Of a stretch of DNA of 64,000 nucleotides, positions 33,201 to 45,195 are shown piece after piece. The position numbers and the translations under genes are program-made. Under the pieces are notes generated by a model, which was not told where the DNA came from, ran no database searches, and saw nothing but the letters and a program-made list of their open reading frames with translations. Positions within the stretch are counted from its first letter, which is position 1. Each line of letters opens with the position of its first letter. This DNA is from Panax quinquefolius. Taxonomy: Eukaryota; Streptophyta; Magnoliopsida; Apiales; Araliaceae. Where the stretch lies: positions 51,264,617-51,328,616 of the forward strand of contig CM035173.1 in assembly GCA_020205615.1 (NCBI GenBank), read 5' to 3'.

Positions 33201-34309
33201 CCTTTTATTTACTAGAACACTTCTGGTACAGTCTGACTCAGCAAATGCTCCCTCCATTCAAGAATGATATCATTTGATTGGTTGATTTTATTTTATCATT
33301 TGCTCCATATTTTAATAATAATAATAATAATAATAATACAAAATTATTAGTCAATTATTTTTTTGTTACACCAAACTAAAACTCCCAACTTTGTCATCAT
33401 ATTTCTACGAAACTGATATTTCTACGTGTAAAAATAATAATTCTACATCTATTTTACATGATTGTGAGATCCACTCATTATTCATGTTAAATATATTATA
33501 CGAAAATATATTATTTTAGAAGGATCATTTGGAAATATTATGGTATCACATAAAATATAAGTTCTCAAATTTTATTATCATTTGATTATTGTTAAATTAA
33601 CAAATGTTAATCTTAAGATAAATCAGAAATTATTTTTAAATCAGAAAAAATACATCATTAAGATTTATCAAATTTTATAAACGATATTATTTTTGTTAAA
33701 TGAATTGAATAGGAAATGAAAGTTCCTCGGTAACATAGGATTGTTTTAAAAGTTTTAAAATTTTAATTTCATAATATAATTCTTAAAAATGATATGCATA
33801 CTATGCAAGTTTTAACATCCCTAAAGAAATTTAACAAGTGAAATAGATTTTTACCTTTTAATGAAGGTGCCTAAAACAACTCATATATATTATAAAAAGC
33901 CTCCGGCGGAAGGTTGATAATTTAGTGTCATGTTTTATTAAAAATTTCTCCTCTCTTTTTTTAGTTACAACTTTAGATATATAATTATTTCGTATTTTTC
34001 AATTTATTTTTTTTTATCTTTTATTTTACCATCCAAATTTTATAAAATTTTAATTTTACTTTATATAATTTACATAGTCTGTTAGGAGATGACTTATTTT
34101 AAAGGATTTATAATTCATTTTAAGTGATGACTTATAAATAAAAGTTGTTGACAAATTTTGACTTATAAATCGAAATTAAGTTAAAATAAATGTAAAGGCG
34201 TTTGGTTAAAATAACTTATGAGTTAAAATAAGATATAAATACTACTAAACACATTCATCATCAAATTTAAATATACAAACTTTAACTCCATAAAAGAGAA
34301 CTATTATTT
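33201..34309. other. 5' flank of HCF173, AT-rich
   Basis: No gene. There is a microsatellite of (AAT)n type at about 33311-33339 and a Stowaway-like CTCCCTCCATTCAAGAATG at 33250 without a matching partner end. The rest is AT-rich and unassigned. Confidence 0.5.
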
Positions 34310-34990
34310 TAGATGTAGTTGACTTAATAATAATAAATTAAGTATATTTAATTTGTTCCATGGTTTAATAAATTAAATAGCTTAATATTTATAATTAAGT
34401 ATTTGGAGAAATATTAATTATAAATTAATAAGAAGTATTCTTATTATTATTATTATAAATAATTTAGTTCCTAAATGGCATAGAAATTAAATTAAAACCT
34501 TAAGTCCTAAAAAAATTAGGAGAGATGATTAGTCTATATAAGGAGATCCCTTATTATACATTGGGGTTACTGATGGTATTCTATATACTACGTAATAATT
34601 ATCTACAACCTAAAGAGTTAGGAGAGAGAGAGAGAGAGATAGAGAGAGAGAGAGAACGAATTTGGGTCCACTACCCAAGGTTTTGGAGAAAACCTAAATT
34701 TACCTCTTTAATCAATAATCTCTTAGTGGATCACCTTTAAAATGCTACACACACTGAGTAGCTGATGTTTGATCCGTGAATTTAAAGAAGCGTAAAAGAT
34801 TAGAGGATTTGGACTTGAAGATCATATTAAGGAGTTAGTCATCTTCATAAGGTATATTTTTTTATCCTTACTCAATTAATAATATCGCATAAAGGTGATT
34901 CCTGGAATTGCAAAGAAATTTAAATATAATTTATGACATGCTTTCGTTTTACATCAATTTGATTGTATGCATGCTATTGTTTCTGCAAAC
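34310..34990 (+). mobile_element. Truncated copia LTR fragment (LTR B family)
   Basis: Blocks AATAATAAATTAAGT, TTAGGAGAGATGATTAGTCTA, GGATCACCTTT and GCATAAAGGTGAT run in the same order as in the LTRs at 58829-60344 and 56933-58823. The 5' part is missing. The 3' end is close to 34990, where Sirevirus-like reverse transcriptase sequence begins abruptly. A (GA)n run lies at 34623-34655. Confidence 0.7.
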
Positions 34991-36000
34991 TTATAGGGTA
35001 GACATAACACTATTTCTTAGAAAGCACAAAGACAAAACTCTGCTAGTACAAATTTATGTGGATGACATTATTTTTTGTTCTACTAACGAAAAAATTTGTG
35101 AGAAATTTGCCAAGCTAATGTAGAGTAAATTCGAGATGAGCATGATGGGTGAGCTAAATTTCTTTCTTGGACTTCAAGTGAAGTAATCTGATGAAGGAAT
35201 ATTCATCACCCAGACCAAATACACCAAGGATTTACTTAAGAAGTATATCATGAAATCAGTGACTCCCATGAAGACTCTCCATGGCCTTTGCAACCAAGCT
35301 TGACGAGGATGAGAAAGGTAAATGTATAGATATAACTCAATACAGAGGTATGATATGCTTTCCCTTATAATTAACTTCTAGTAGGCTAGATATTATGTTC
35401 TCTACTTGTATTTATGTTAGATTTCAAGCTAACCCTATGGAATCTCATTTAATTATTGTAAAAAGAATTTTTAGATATCTTAAGTGCACTCCATATTTGA
35501 GATTGTGGTATCCCAAAGAGTTTCCCTTTGATCTAGGGTATTCAAATGCAAATTTTGCATGATGCAAGATTGATAGGAAAAACACTAGTGGTACATGCCA
35601 CATGCTAGGGAATAGGATTTTCTCATAGTTTAGCAAGAAGCAAAATTCAGTTTTAACTTCAATTGCAGAAGTTGAGTACATCATTTCTGGTAGTTGCTAT
35701 GCTCAAATTCTATGGATGAATAATCAACTAGCTGACTATGGGTTTGAGTTTAAATCTATTCTTATTTTCTATCATAATACCAGTGCTATAGCTATAACCC
35801 ATAATTTTGTCATACATTTTATGTCTAAGAATATAGACACCAGATACCATTTTATTAGAGATCATGTTCAAAGTAGAAATATATCATTGCATTTTATCTC
35901 AGCTGAAAATCAACTAGCTGATGTGTTTACTAAACCCTTAGATGAATCTAGATTTAATAAGCTAATTAATGAGTTAGAAATACTAAATTTGCACCCTTAG
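34990..36000 (+). pseudogene. Sirevirus-like copia reverse transcriptase and RNase H remnant
   Basis: IYVDDIIFCSTNEKICEKFA (the catalytic YVDD near 35052-35068) is followed by SKFEMSMMGELNFFLGLQVK, then broken RT and RNase H, and a clean 95-codon end from 35716 with NTSAIAITHNFVIH, NIDTRYHFIRDHVQSRNISL and ENQLADVFTKPLDESRF. The tail ends with a stop at 36000. Upstream gag and integrase are absent, replaced by an unrelated LTR fragment. Confidence 0.88.
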
Positions 36001-36280
36001 TATTATGCTCATGGAGTTACTAACTTTGCAAGAAGAAATCATATAACGAGTAGTGTTCGTATAGTACTTCATTAAACAAAGAGGTTCGCAGAGTGGTTCG
36101 TAGAATGAAGAAGCTCGTAGAATGGATTGTCGAGCAGTAAAGTATCGTAGAGTTAAAAGGCTTAATAAAAATTTACTCTACATTATCTATCAAATCGTTG
36201 AGCAAAAGGAAGACAATTAAAGCGAATGGTCATCAACTCTAGAGAAAGCGAATAAGAAGAAAAAGTAATTGCTTTATAAC

Positions 36281-36288
36281 TATAAATA
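36281..36288 (+). promoter_or_regulatory. TATA box candidate in front of the env-like ORF
   Basis: TATAAATA lies 281 bases after the pol stop and about 240 bases before an ATG in good context (GAAGAAGATGAC, 36520). The stretch between is a CT-rich, leader-like sequence. It suggests that the extra ORF could have had its own transcript. Inference only. Confidence 0.35.
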
Positions 36289-36519
36289 ACAGTTATGACG
36301 AGACGTGAGCTCAATATATAGTCACTTGAAACATGTCCCACTCAGCCAAATTAGAGGGAAATAACTTAAAAACTCTTTAAATTTTTCATCTGATCTTTAC
36401 TATTCATTTCAATCTTAAACTTTCAAATTTTCTCTCTAACTCTCAAGCCCTAGATTTTCAAAGAGTTTGCAATCTTAGACATTTTTCATTCCTTTTCAAT
36501 TTAAATTTCTCTGAAGAAG

Positions 36520-37170
36520 ATGACAAACTACCAAGTAATCTTAAGAAACCAGTTGTGCTTCGAGAATTTTGCAGATGCCGAGCGAGCAGTTCATAGTTGT
36601 TATTGTGTTTGTGCAGCAGATTGGACTCTATGAGGCCTTGAATACTAGTACAAAGGTCTACACAAGACTTGTAGAGGAGTTCTACCTGAATGTTGTGTGC
36701 GAAGATGGAGTCTCATAACAAAGGTGAAGGGTCTCACCCTCAAGTTCGATGTGATGGAGTTGAACCATCACTTGGATTTTATGACCGATGACATCATGTC
36801 CTTTGAAGATGTTGATATGAAGTCTGGGTTGGAGTTGATGGGTTACAAAAAGAAGCCACAACTTAAAGGAATGAAGAAGAAGGAATTCTCTCCAAATTAT
36901 GATTTCCTTGCCGACATAGTTGGGAAATGTATTCTTTGTAAGGAATTTGCCCATGACTCTATGAGCGAGCTTCAACTCAAGATAATGACTGCTATAGTGA
37001 TGAAGATTAATTTTGGAGTCATCTTCATGGACTGGATCGCTAAATGGATAAATAATGCTGAGAAGAAGAAAGTCGTAGGCAAGCTAGTGTCAAAAAATGT
37101 TTTATGGGCGATTCATCAACATTGTTGTTTCCTAGAGGCACATAAGAGATCTAAAAGGGGAGTTAAATAG
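36520..37170 (+). pseudogene. Extra ORF of Sirevirus-like element (env-like / plant transposon protein)
   Basis: From the ATG at 36520 the frame reads about 37 codons to a stop. An overlapping frame gives QQIGLYEALNTSTKVYTRL, and 36697-37170 continues with KGLTLKFDVMELNHHLDFMT, DMKSGLELMGYKKKPQ and ADIVGKCILCKEFAHDSMSE. It resembles the 'putative plant transposon protein' domain often found next to Sirevirus pol. A second copy on the opposite strand (38861-41916) aligns with it. At least two frameshifts. Function unknown. Confidence 0.65.
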
Positions 37171-37229
37171 ATCTTTTAATTTTTTTTCTTATTTAAAGAC
37201 TAGTTACCAAATAATTAATTTAGCACAAT

Positions 37230-38550
37230 GGAATATTAGTTTAAACCCCCCCTAAAGATTTAATGAAATCTTAATTCTAGATTTAGCACTTGTGGATATT
37301 AGTCACTATCAGATATAACAGTTAATGAAAGAATATAAATATTTAAAGTAAATGACACAAGATGTTTAAGTGGTTCGGAGTACAAATAACTCATAGTCCA
37401 CTCTTTTACTTCAACAAGTAGGAAATCCACTAAGGATATAGTCACAAAGACCATATTACTAAGATCTGTTACAACTGAATCACTTAGATTCCTTCGAGTC
37501 ACTTAGTCTCTCCAAGATCACTTAGACCAGGTCACTTAGACCTCTTCAACTCACTTATACTTGGATGAATGTCACTTAGACAATCAAATCATAATGAATG
37601 ATAGTTGTTTTAGGTTGTTGCTAAGCTCTGTAATAAGCTTGACTTCTTTTAGGTACTTAGCAGCTTGAACAAGTATTCCTGTTTCGTAGAGTAGAGCTTG
37701 ATATATTTTGGCAGAGTTTCAACTTTGTTCTTAGTGATTCGTGCTTGGATTTTAATCCTCGTACTCTTTTATAGACTTTTGAAAATCATCTCATTGGAGA
37801 GTTCCCATTGGTGCATTTAATGCTATGCATCAAGATGTTCTTTGATGTTGACCTTTAGAGTAAGTATTAGGCTTGTTTTCGGCCCTGGCAAGTCCCATCA
37901 GATTGTAGTCTAACCTACCATATGTGAGTGGTGTCACATCTTCAATGCTAGATTTAGACATACCACTATTTGATCTTCTTATTTGAAGTTGAAGATGGTG
38001 AGAAACATCTTGAAATATTTTCTCTACAATGCTCTGCATTTGTAAGTCCTATGACAGTTCTGGCATGCTCTACGAACTTTGACTAATCATAGAGTTTGGT
38101 GAAGAACGTAGAGTCTTGACTTAAGTTACTCGACGTTCTGAACTCTACGAAAAGTTATTTTACAATTAGAGATGTAATCTACGAAGAGTTCTCTATCTTC
38201 TACTCTACGAATGACTCTTCTTAGGTAAGCACTTTACGATGCTTGAGAGTAGACTTTCATGAACTTCTTTACTCTCTGAACACTTCGACGACTATACGAT
38301 CACCAACCGATGCTCTACAAAAACTTAGATTACTCGCGAACTCAATTAACAATATTATATAATCGAATTGATCATATCACTTATACATTAAAATAACTCA
38401 AATGATCAACCTAACAAGTTTGATCATTCTATTTCGATGTCCTTGTACAAATATATCTTAGATAAGGACTTTACAAAACTATTGAACAATTATACAGTAC
38501 TATAAACACATCATCAAATTTAAACATGTATATCTTAACAATTACTAACA
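37230..38550 (-). mobile_element. 3' LTR of a minus-strand Sirevirus-like element
   Basis: On the minus strand the LTR starts TGTTAGTAATTGTTAAGATA directly after AAATAGAGGGAGAT, a Sirevirus-style polypurine tract. It contains AAGTGGTTCGGAGTACAAAT near 37367, typical of copia LTRs, and many TCTACGA motifs between 38060 and 38320. The far end is uncertain (about 37230). The body of the element lies to the right. Confidence 0.7.
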
Positions 38551-38860
38551 ATCTCCCTCTATTTGATGATGAAAAAACTAGTAGTTTAAGAACAAACGTC
38601 AATTCTAAGATGCAAAGAACATAAATAGGTAACAGGCCTTATCATACAGTAAGAAACTATATCTCTACATCAAAAGAATGAATTTTATTGATGTATAAGA
38701 TTTTGTACAAATTTTGAAAATTTTACAACAAACAAATATTTCAAATACAAAAAAAGTTATAACTTTATACCTACTATCTCCCACTCTTTTCTTTAGAAAA
38801 CCAGTACTTCTTAGCTGCAATCCTTTTCTCAATTTTGGCTCTATCTTCAACTTGCTTTCT
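38551..38860 (-). other. Polypurine tract and 3' untranslated region of the Sirevirus-like element
   Basis: The polypurine tract (plus strand ATCTCCCTCTATTTGATGATG, 38551-38571) is followed by about 290 bases without coding evidence up to the end of the env-like frame. Confidence 0.6.
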
Positions 38861-41800
38861 TCAAATCTCTTTTATTAAATCTCTTGGGCCAAGATCAAAC
38901 ATATTAGGTCTTTCTTCTCCCACAATGTGAGTCCCTTGAAGATTTCTATTGAGATACGAGGGATCACCTAATATGAGTTTAGTGCTAGTTGAGGTCACTG
39001 CATTTGGATCATGTCGTGAGGAGGAAGAATGTCCATGATCAGTAGGAAAAGTAGTTTTAGGAGAGCTGAACGCTGGAGGATAGATAGAAGTTTTCACTTT
39101 CATTGATCTTTTCTCCCCCTGACTTAGTAGCTTATTTCCCCCCTCTTTGTCAGCATTCAAAACATATATTTCTGCTGATAATTCTTTGACACTTTGAACC
39201 ATTTCTTGCATTTGATTACGAGATAAGGCAATATCATCTTGATTTTCTTGCAGCCTTGCTTCTATTTTTCACATTGTTGATGTACAAATGTCATTTTAGA
39301 GTCTGTTCGTTCTAGAGCATTGTCTATTTGCTTCATCTGATTCATTACCATGCTCTTGAACTCATTGAGGGAGTTGCTGAGGTCAAAGAATTTCTCAGTG
39401 AGGGCTTTTATGGTGTTTTCATTTGCTTCTTGAAGAGTAAGAACTTCCTCTTTATGATCTTGAAGGCATTTGAAGTAAAGAACATCCCTTTGCTTATGAT
39501 TCTCAATAATGTCTTTTAATAGTTCTTTCATGTCTTTTCTAAACTCTTTGGACATATCTATTGGAACTTTGGTTGCTACCTCTGCAACACCCTTTAAGGT
39601 GTTTTTAATTGAAGTAGAAGAGTGCTCAAGATTAGAATGAAGCTCATCCGCAATAAGATCCATAAGTTCTTTTAACTGAGGTTTAGAGGGTATTATTGAG
39701 ACCCGCTCCAAAATTCATTCTAACAGCTCTTTAGAACCAACATTATCACTCCAAGAGATGTTTGTCAAAGTAAGGGTTAGATCAAAGTATTCATTATTAG
39801 AAGAAAAAGGTATATCTTGAGGAGTTATTCAAAGAATATCTGGTTGTATAGATTGTATAATTTGTACAGGTTGTACAAATTGTATAGGCGATGAAGGATG
39901 TAGAGGAGAATGTGTAAAGAGAATGTAGGAAAAATTTGTTAATGATGGAGAGTTTGAGTGAAATGGGAAATGAATGTGTGTGGGAGAACTAGTATTATCT
40001 ACATCAACCGTAAGGTTTTGGGACTCTACAATCGGAGAGTGTGAGTTATTTACATCATCTATAGAGTGTTGAGACTCTACGAATGGAGAGTTATAAAAAG
40101 AATTAGGAGGTGATGAAGGTTTCTCAGAGATCCTAGATGGTGACTCTACGACCTTGTCATTGTAAACAAAAAATGAATGAATAAATTTTGAATAAGTAAA
40201 GAAGAATTTACTAATTGTAGAGATTCTATCATATCTATAGGAAGAATAGAAGGTTTTATTACTGATTATCTTCTTAGCATAATGAAGAACCCTGTGAAAG
40301 TTCTGAGCCATCACTTTTACATTGGGATAGGTCTTGAACGCCCAAGTGATGAAGCTTAGATTTTTGGAAAGAAGATCTCGAAGCAAGGGCATGAGAAGTA
40401 GAAAGAAGTACAAATTTTCAGCTTGATTGCTGTAAAATATTATAGTTCTGTCCATAGTAACTCTGCCCTGATGGAACTCCCCAGTGAATTCAACATCTAG
40501 TTCTTCTGATTCTATTTTTTGAGGAATTGAGGGGACTTCATGAGTTACTTCTGGTTGCTCCCCCTCAACTTGTGCATTCATTTACTCAAAAACAGGAGGA
40601 CTATGTTCAACCCCAATATCTGCAAACACTGATTCAATTATCCTTGCTTGAACCACTGAATCATTTGGTGAGCTTTAATTTGGCACTGGTGACTCTCCCT
40701 TTAAACCAACTTCTTTCTCTTCTAGATGGTCTGATGACCTTTTCTTTCTTTTCTTCTTCTCCACAATGTGGATAGGCTTTCTCTTTTTCTTCTTTGTTCA
40801 GGATTTCGTTCCTTCATAGCCATTTCCTCATTTTCATCTTGACGCTCTGGCAGATTAGCAATCCCAACTAATTCATATTCATCAACAGTTGGCTCGAGTT
40901 AACCAGTTGTCCTAGCCATTTCATCAACTACCATTACCGACTCTGTGATAGAAGAGTTTGGTTGCTCTACGATCAGAGACAATATTGATTTCTTTTAGCG
41001 CTTGCTATTTATCCCTTTCTTCTTGATTAGTTTAGAGATGGTAGAACTCTCATCAAATTTTTCTTTGTTCTTTTATGCCTTCTTCTTCTTTATCATCATA
41101 TGGGGCTTGTCTTATGTGGAGGTTAGAACACCTTGAACATGTAAGGCAGCAGAACCTTGAGATGTTTCCCTTGGCCTTTCAGCCTTTATGTTCCCCTTGT
41201 TCTTCCTCATTAGTCCTGTTGACTATTTTTCTTCATTGGACCCTTCATCAGTTATTGCAACCTTCCTTTTCTTTGAGTTTTAGAACCTCACTCTGTGTCT
41301 TCTCACTGTCCTCAGGTTGTCTTGATCTAAAGATCTCAATAGGATATTTCTTCCAATTATCAAATAACTTAGGAGTAATCTTCTTGTTTACATTGTGGGC
41401 TTCTCCCTCATTATCCCCAATGACCTCATTCAGTAAGTTTCTTCAAAATGATATTAATAAATCTCCCATAGAACATTTTTGGAGCCTACTTCCTTGATGT
41501 TTTTCTCTTCCCAACATCTATTATCCACCTTCCTATGCATCCCAAAAGAATTGAGCCAAAGTTCATCTAGATCTTTAGCCCGATGGTTGTCATAACTCTC
41601 AACTAAAGATCGATGACCGAGTCATGAACAATTTCTTTGTAGAGAACACACTTACCCATAATGTCTGCAAGGAATTCATAGTTATGAGGAAATTACTCTT
41701 TCTTCATCCCTCTGTGATATGCGTTTTTCTTGTACCATATCAGCTCTAGCCCATACTACACATTGATGTTGTCGAGTGATGTGATAACTTCGAATGCAAA

Positions 41801-41916
41801 GCCTAGAAGAACACTTCCACATCTATCAGTTGGAGAGACTTTCCCTTAACCCTAGTTGATAAAACATCATCTGCATATTCTCTGGTATAATTCTCCCATT
41901 AAGCTTAAGTAGATTT
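38861..41916 (-). pseudogene. Long env-like/coiled-coil extra ORF of the Sirevirus-like element, broken
   Basis: Read right to left on the minus strand: near 41700-41500 GKCVLYKEIVHDSVIDL and GRWIIDVGKRK match the plus-strand copy (GKCILCKEFAHDSMSEL, KWINNAEKKK). Then comes a Lys/Arg-rich hinge, a 250-codon frame (40581-39829) beginning MNAQVEGEQPEVTHEV with a Ser/Pro-rich end, a 149-codon heptad-rich frame (39711-39262; SKEFRKDMKELLKDIIENHK) that looks coiled-coil, and a 116-codon tail (39211-38861). Stops and shifts separate them. The N-terminus is cut off at 41917 by an LTR. Function unknown. Confidence 0.65.
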
Positions 41917-41925
41917 TGAAAGTAG
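41917..41925 (+). mobile_element. Left stub of copia LTR B (nine bases)
   Basis: TGAAAGTAG is the start of LTR B, whose remainder is found at 58829-60344 (joined with TTTGCCCTCAAGCCAATCAC). Copia A lies between. The last five bases, AGTAG, are the left target duplication of copia A. Confidence 0.75.
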
Positions 41926-43807
41926 TGAAAGTAGTATGCACATAAGCCAATCATGTTTGATGATAAAGCATATACTTTGTAACAATCTTATTCATTTATT
42001 AATAAAAAGTATTAATTTATTAAAGGCTTTTAATTATCTACATGATGTTGTTTTATAATATGTGATAAACCCATAGTTTTAAGCAATGCTTTTAGAATAA
42101 TGATGATGATCATTCTAATGAGATCTAAATTCTTAGAAAGCTTAAAACTAAAATAGTTTCCAATCCCCAATCGTTGGGAATTAGTGAATTCGGATAGTTT
42201 GGTACATACGTTGCTTTTCTTTCGTTGGATGAGGACGATTGATCTCATGATCATATGTGTGGAGACACTAAGGTAAGTATGTAGGTGCTTATTAGAGAAT
42301 AAGTTCACTGAACGTGACTCGCTAAGGAATACCTAATGGAGTTTTATTTGCATGTCAATAGGAATTCTGTAGTGATAGTAAAGTCTGAGTGATCCTTGGA
42401 CTTGAGATTATCATAGTATCTTGTGTATGATGAGTTATACTTTGACTTATTCCTTAAGACCCTTAGGGTATATCAAAGGGTATACTTGGGTATAATAAGT
42501 TGTACATAGAGATAATGTATGATCAATAAAGAATCTACCACTTCTAGTAAAAGAAGAGAAATGTCCTATGTGATTCGATAAATGACAACCCAGTAGTCCT
42601 TGGCCAAGGCAGAATAAAATTAGAAAGGAGTTTCTAATTTGCATTATTTGGTGTTGTGCATTTAAGGATCGAAATACATATAATTAAATAAAATAAGACT
42701 TGATAGTAATTCCATGTCTTATATTTAATTGGGACATTGTATGGTGGAAGGATTGAATTGTCTGAAGAATTATTTACTCAAAGGTTCTTTTATGATTAAT
42801 GTTGAAATCTATATTATCTAGAAAGTCATTGATCGCTAGGGAGGCTTATCCCTATTGTAGAATAAATATTATTTATTTAAATAATTAATAATTTAATTTA
42901 TTTATTTAAATAAGATTAGAATTGTTCTGATTGATTTATTCACAGCCGGTTTAATATGGAGAACCTAAAGGGTCACATCATAAAAGGAAGAATAATTATT
43001 TAAGAAGTAAATGGCATAATCGTAATAATAAGTTAAGTATATTTAATTTAATCTATGGTGAAAGAATAAATTAAATAGCTTAATATTTATTATTTAATAT
43101 TTTAGAAATATTAAATATAAATTAATAAGAGGAGTCTTATTATTATTATTACTATTATTATTATTTAATTTCTAAAGGAGTTTGGGAATTAATTAATAAA
43201 AGTACTCTCATATATTCCTAATAAGATTAGGAGACAATTAATTAAAAGATTTTAATTAATTATTCCTAATAAGATTGGGAGCATAATTAATTAAAGGAAT
43301 TTAATTAATTAAAATAAAACTTAATTCCTTAATTGTTAAGGAGGGTTGCCCACATCTATAAATAAGAGGAGTCTTATTATGGGTGGAGTGTGGTTGTTGA
43401 CTTTTTCACAACATACGTAATTCCAATAGTTAGAGAGTATGCCCCTTTTTCTAATAGAGATAGGAAAAACTAGGGTTTGAGCCAAATAGCCATCTTCTTG
43501 AATCTTTATTCTTTCTTGGTGGATCACCTCTAGAGGCCAAACACTTGGGTGGCTAATGTTGATTAAAGATAGGAACCAAATCTGGTGGATTCAAGTTGAA
43601 CGCGAAAAGGATTTGAGGTGAACTTGTTCCTGAGGAAGCTCGAATCTTCAAGGGTATGATTCTTGTTTTTTTTTTTTCGTTTAATTAATAATTGTGCATA
43701 AAGGGTGATCCGGGTATATGATTTATAAAATTTTAAAACTCTGATTTTTCACGTTTCTGCTTATTTTATGTAATTTGATTGTGTTCATGAATATTATAAA
43801 CCTAACA
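41926..43807 (+). mobile_element. 5' LTR of copia A
   Basis: 1,882 bp, TGAAAGTAGTATGCAC ... AACCTAACA. Landmarks shared with the 3' LTR: TTAAGACCCTTAGGGTATAT, GGTTGCCCACATCTATAAAT, GGTGGATCACCTCTAGAGGC. Confidence 0.92.
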
Positions 43808-43808
43808 G

Positions 43809-43822
43809 TGGTATCAGAGCCA
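43809..43822 (+). other. Primer binding site (initiator tRNA-Met)
   Basis: TGGTATCAGAGCCA, one base after the LTR end, is the standard plant iMet primer site. Confidence 0.93.
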
Positions 43823-44054
43823 AACCTTTATACGAATTATTAATTATTTTAATTTAATATATATATTAATATATATTTAAAACAATTTAATTAAGCATAA
43901 TTTGTTGTATAAAATTTATTTAAAAACTGCTATCAGTGTTTTTGCTGTTCCTGCAAACACGTTTCACGGAACTCATTAATATGTTGTAGTATGTTTGTTG
44001 TTGAAATATTTTTATATGATATATATATTATATATATACCGTTAACTTTGTACA

Positions 44055-44090
<36 letters not shown>

Positions 44091-44385
44091 CTAAACTACT
44101 AAAGCATTGCAACATCTCAAGCCTCAAGGTGCGGTTAGATATTATTTATATATGATTCACGATAGCCCAGCTTTTTCCTCCAGATTTGTATGTTAACTAT
44201 TTATCTAACAAAATATAATTTATTTTAAATTTTTCGTTCACCTTAATAAATTATTTGGGCCGTTCAAAATTTGAAATAAATCTCATCGTCCATGTAGTGC
44301 CGGAGTCACGGGACACAACTAGTGTTATATATTATATATATAAGTTAGTTAACAAGGAGAAGTCTTTTAAAAAAGCTCCTACGGT

Positions 44386-44420
<35 letters not shown>

Positions 44421-45195
44421 TAATTATTTTATAATTAAAATAAAAAGTTTATTTTAATTTTAAAATAAAAGGTTTATTTTAATATTAAAATAAAAGGTTT
44501 ATTTTAATATTAAAATAAAAGAGTTTATTTTAATTTTAAAATTAAATTTCATGCTAACTAATTAGAGTTGGAATTAGATTCCATGATAATTAATTAGAGT
44601 TGAAATTGGATTCTATGTTTCCTTAAATAAAGGAGTTTATTTAGATATGAAATAAGATTTTATATTATTCAAAATAAAAGAATTTATTTGTGAATAGGAA
44701 AGAGAACCGTATTTTTTTAAATAAAGGAGTTTATTTAGATATCGAATAAGATTTCATATTATTCAAAATAAAAGAGTTTATTTGTGAATAGGAAAGAGAA
44801 TTAAGTGTTTCCTTTAATAAAGGAGTTTTTTTACTTGGAATTGAATTCCATAATTAATTAAAATAAATGAGTTTATTTTGATTAAAATAAAATAGTTTAT
44901 TTTATTCAAAATAGGATAAATTTAAATAAAAGAGGTTTATTTTGATTTAAATTTGGATTAAAATAAAGAAGTTTATTTTGATTCATAATTAGATTTTATG
45001 CTAACTAAATTTGCCCATTAAATGATATCAATATATATATTGAATGTTTATTATTCATGAGATGAATGTTATTTATTGATGCATATGTAGATGTGTATGA
45101 TAATAAATGGGATTGATTATGGACTATTGACCAATGTGATTGGATTTTATTTTATTTAAATGAATGAATGTATGTGTTTTATTAAATGGGGTCTA
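43823..45195 (+). repeat. Copia A leader with (TA)n runs and a hairpin array
   Basis: Contains (TA)n at about 44056-44090 and 44386-44416. From about 44436 to 44980 there are around 13 short inverted repeats of the form AAATAAA - 4 to 6 bases - TTTATTT (for example AAATAAAGGAGTTTATTT), with spacers that vary. No gag start is left before the gypsy insertion. Confidence 0.75.

Noticed and set aside
33250..33345. Second Stowaway-like start CTCCCTCCATTC upstream of HCF173
   Set aside because: No partner terminal repeat; the adjacent AAT microsatellite explains the repetitive look.
40527..41497. Plus-strand open frames of 82 and 140 codons
   Set aside because: They lie antisense to the minus-strand extra ORF of the Sirevirus-like element and have low-complexity composition.
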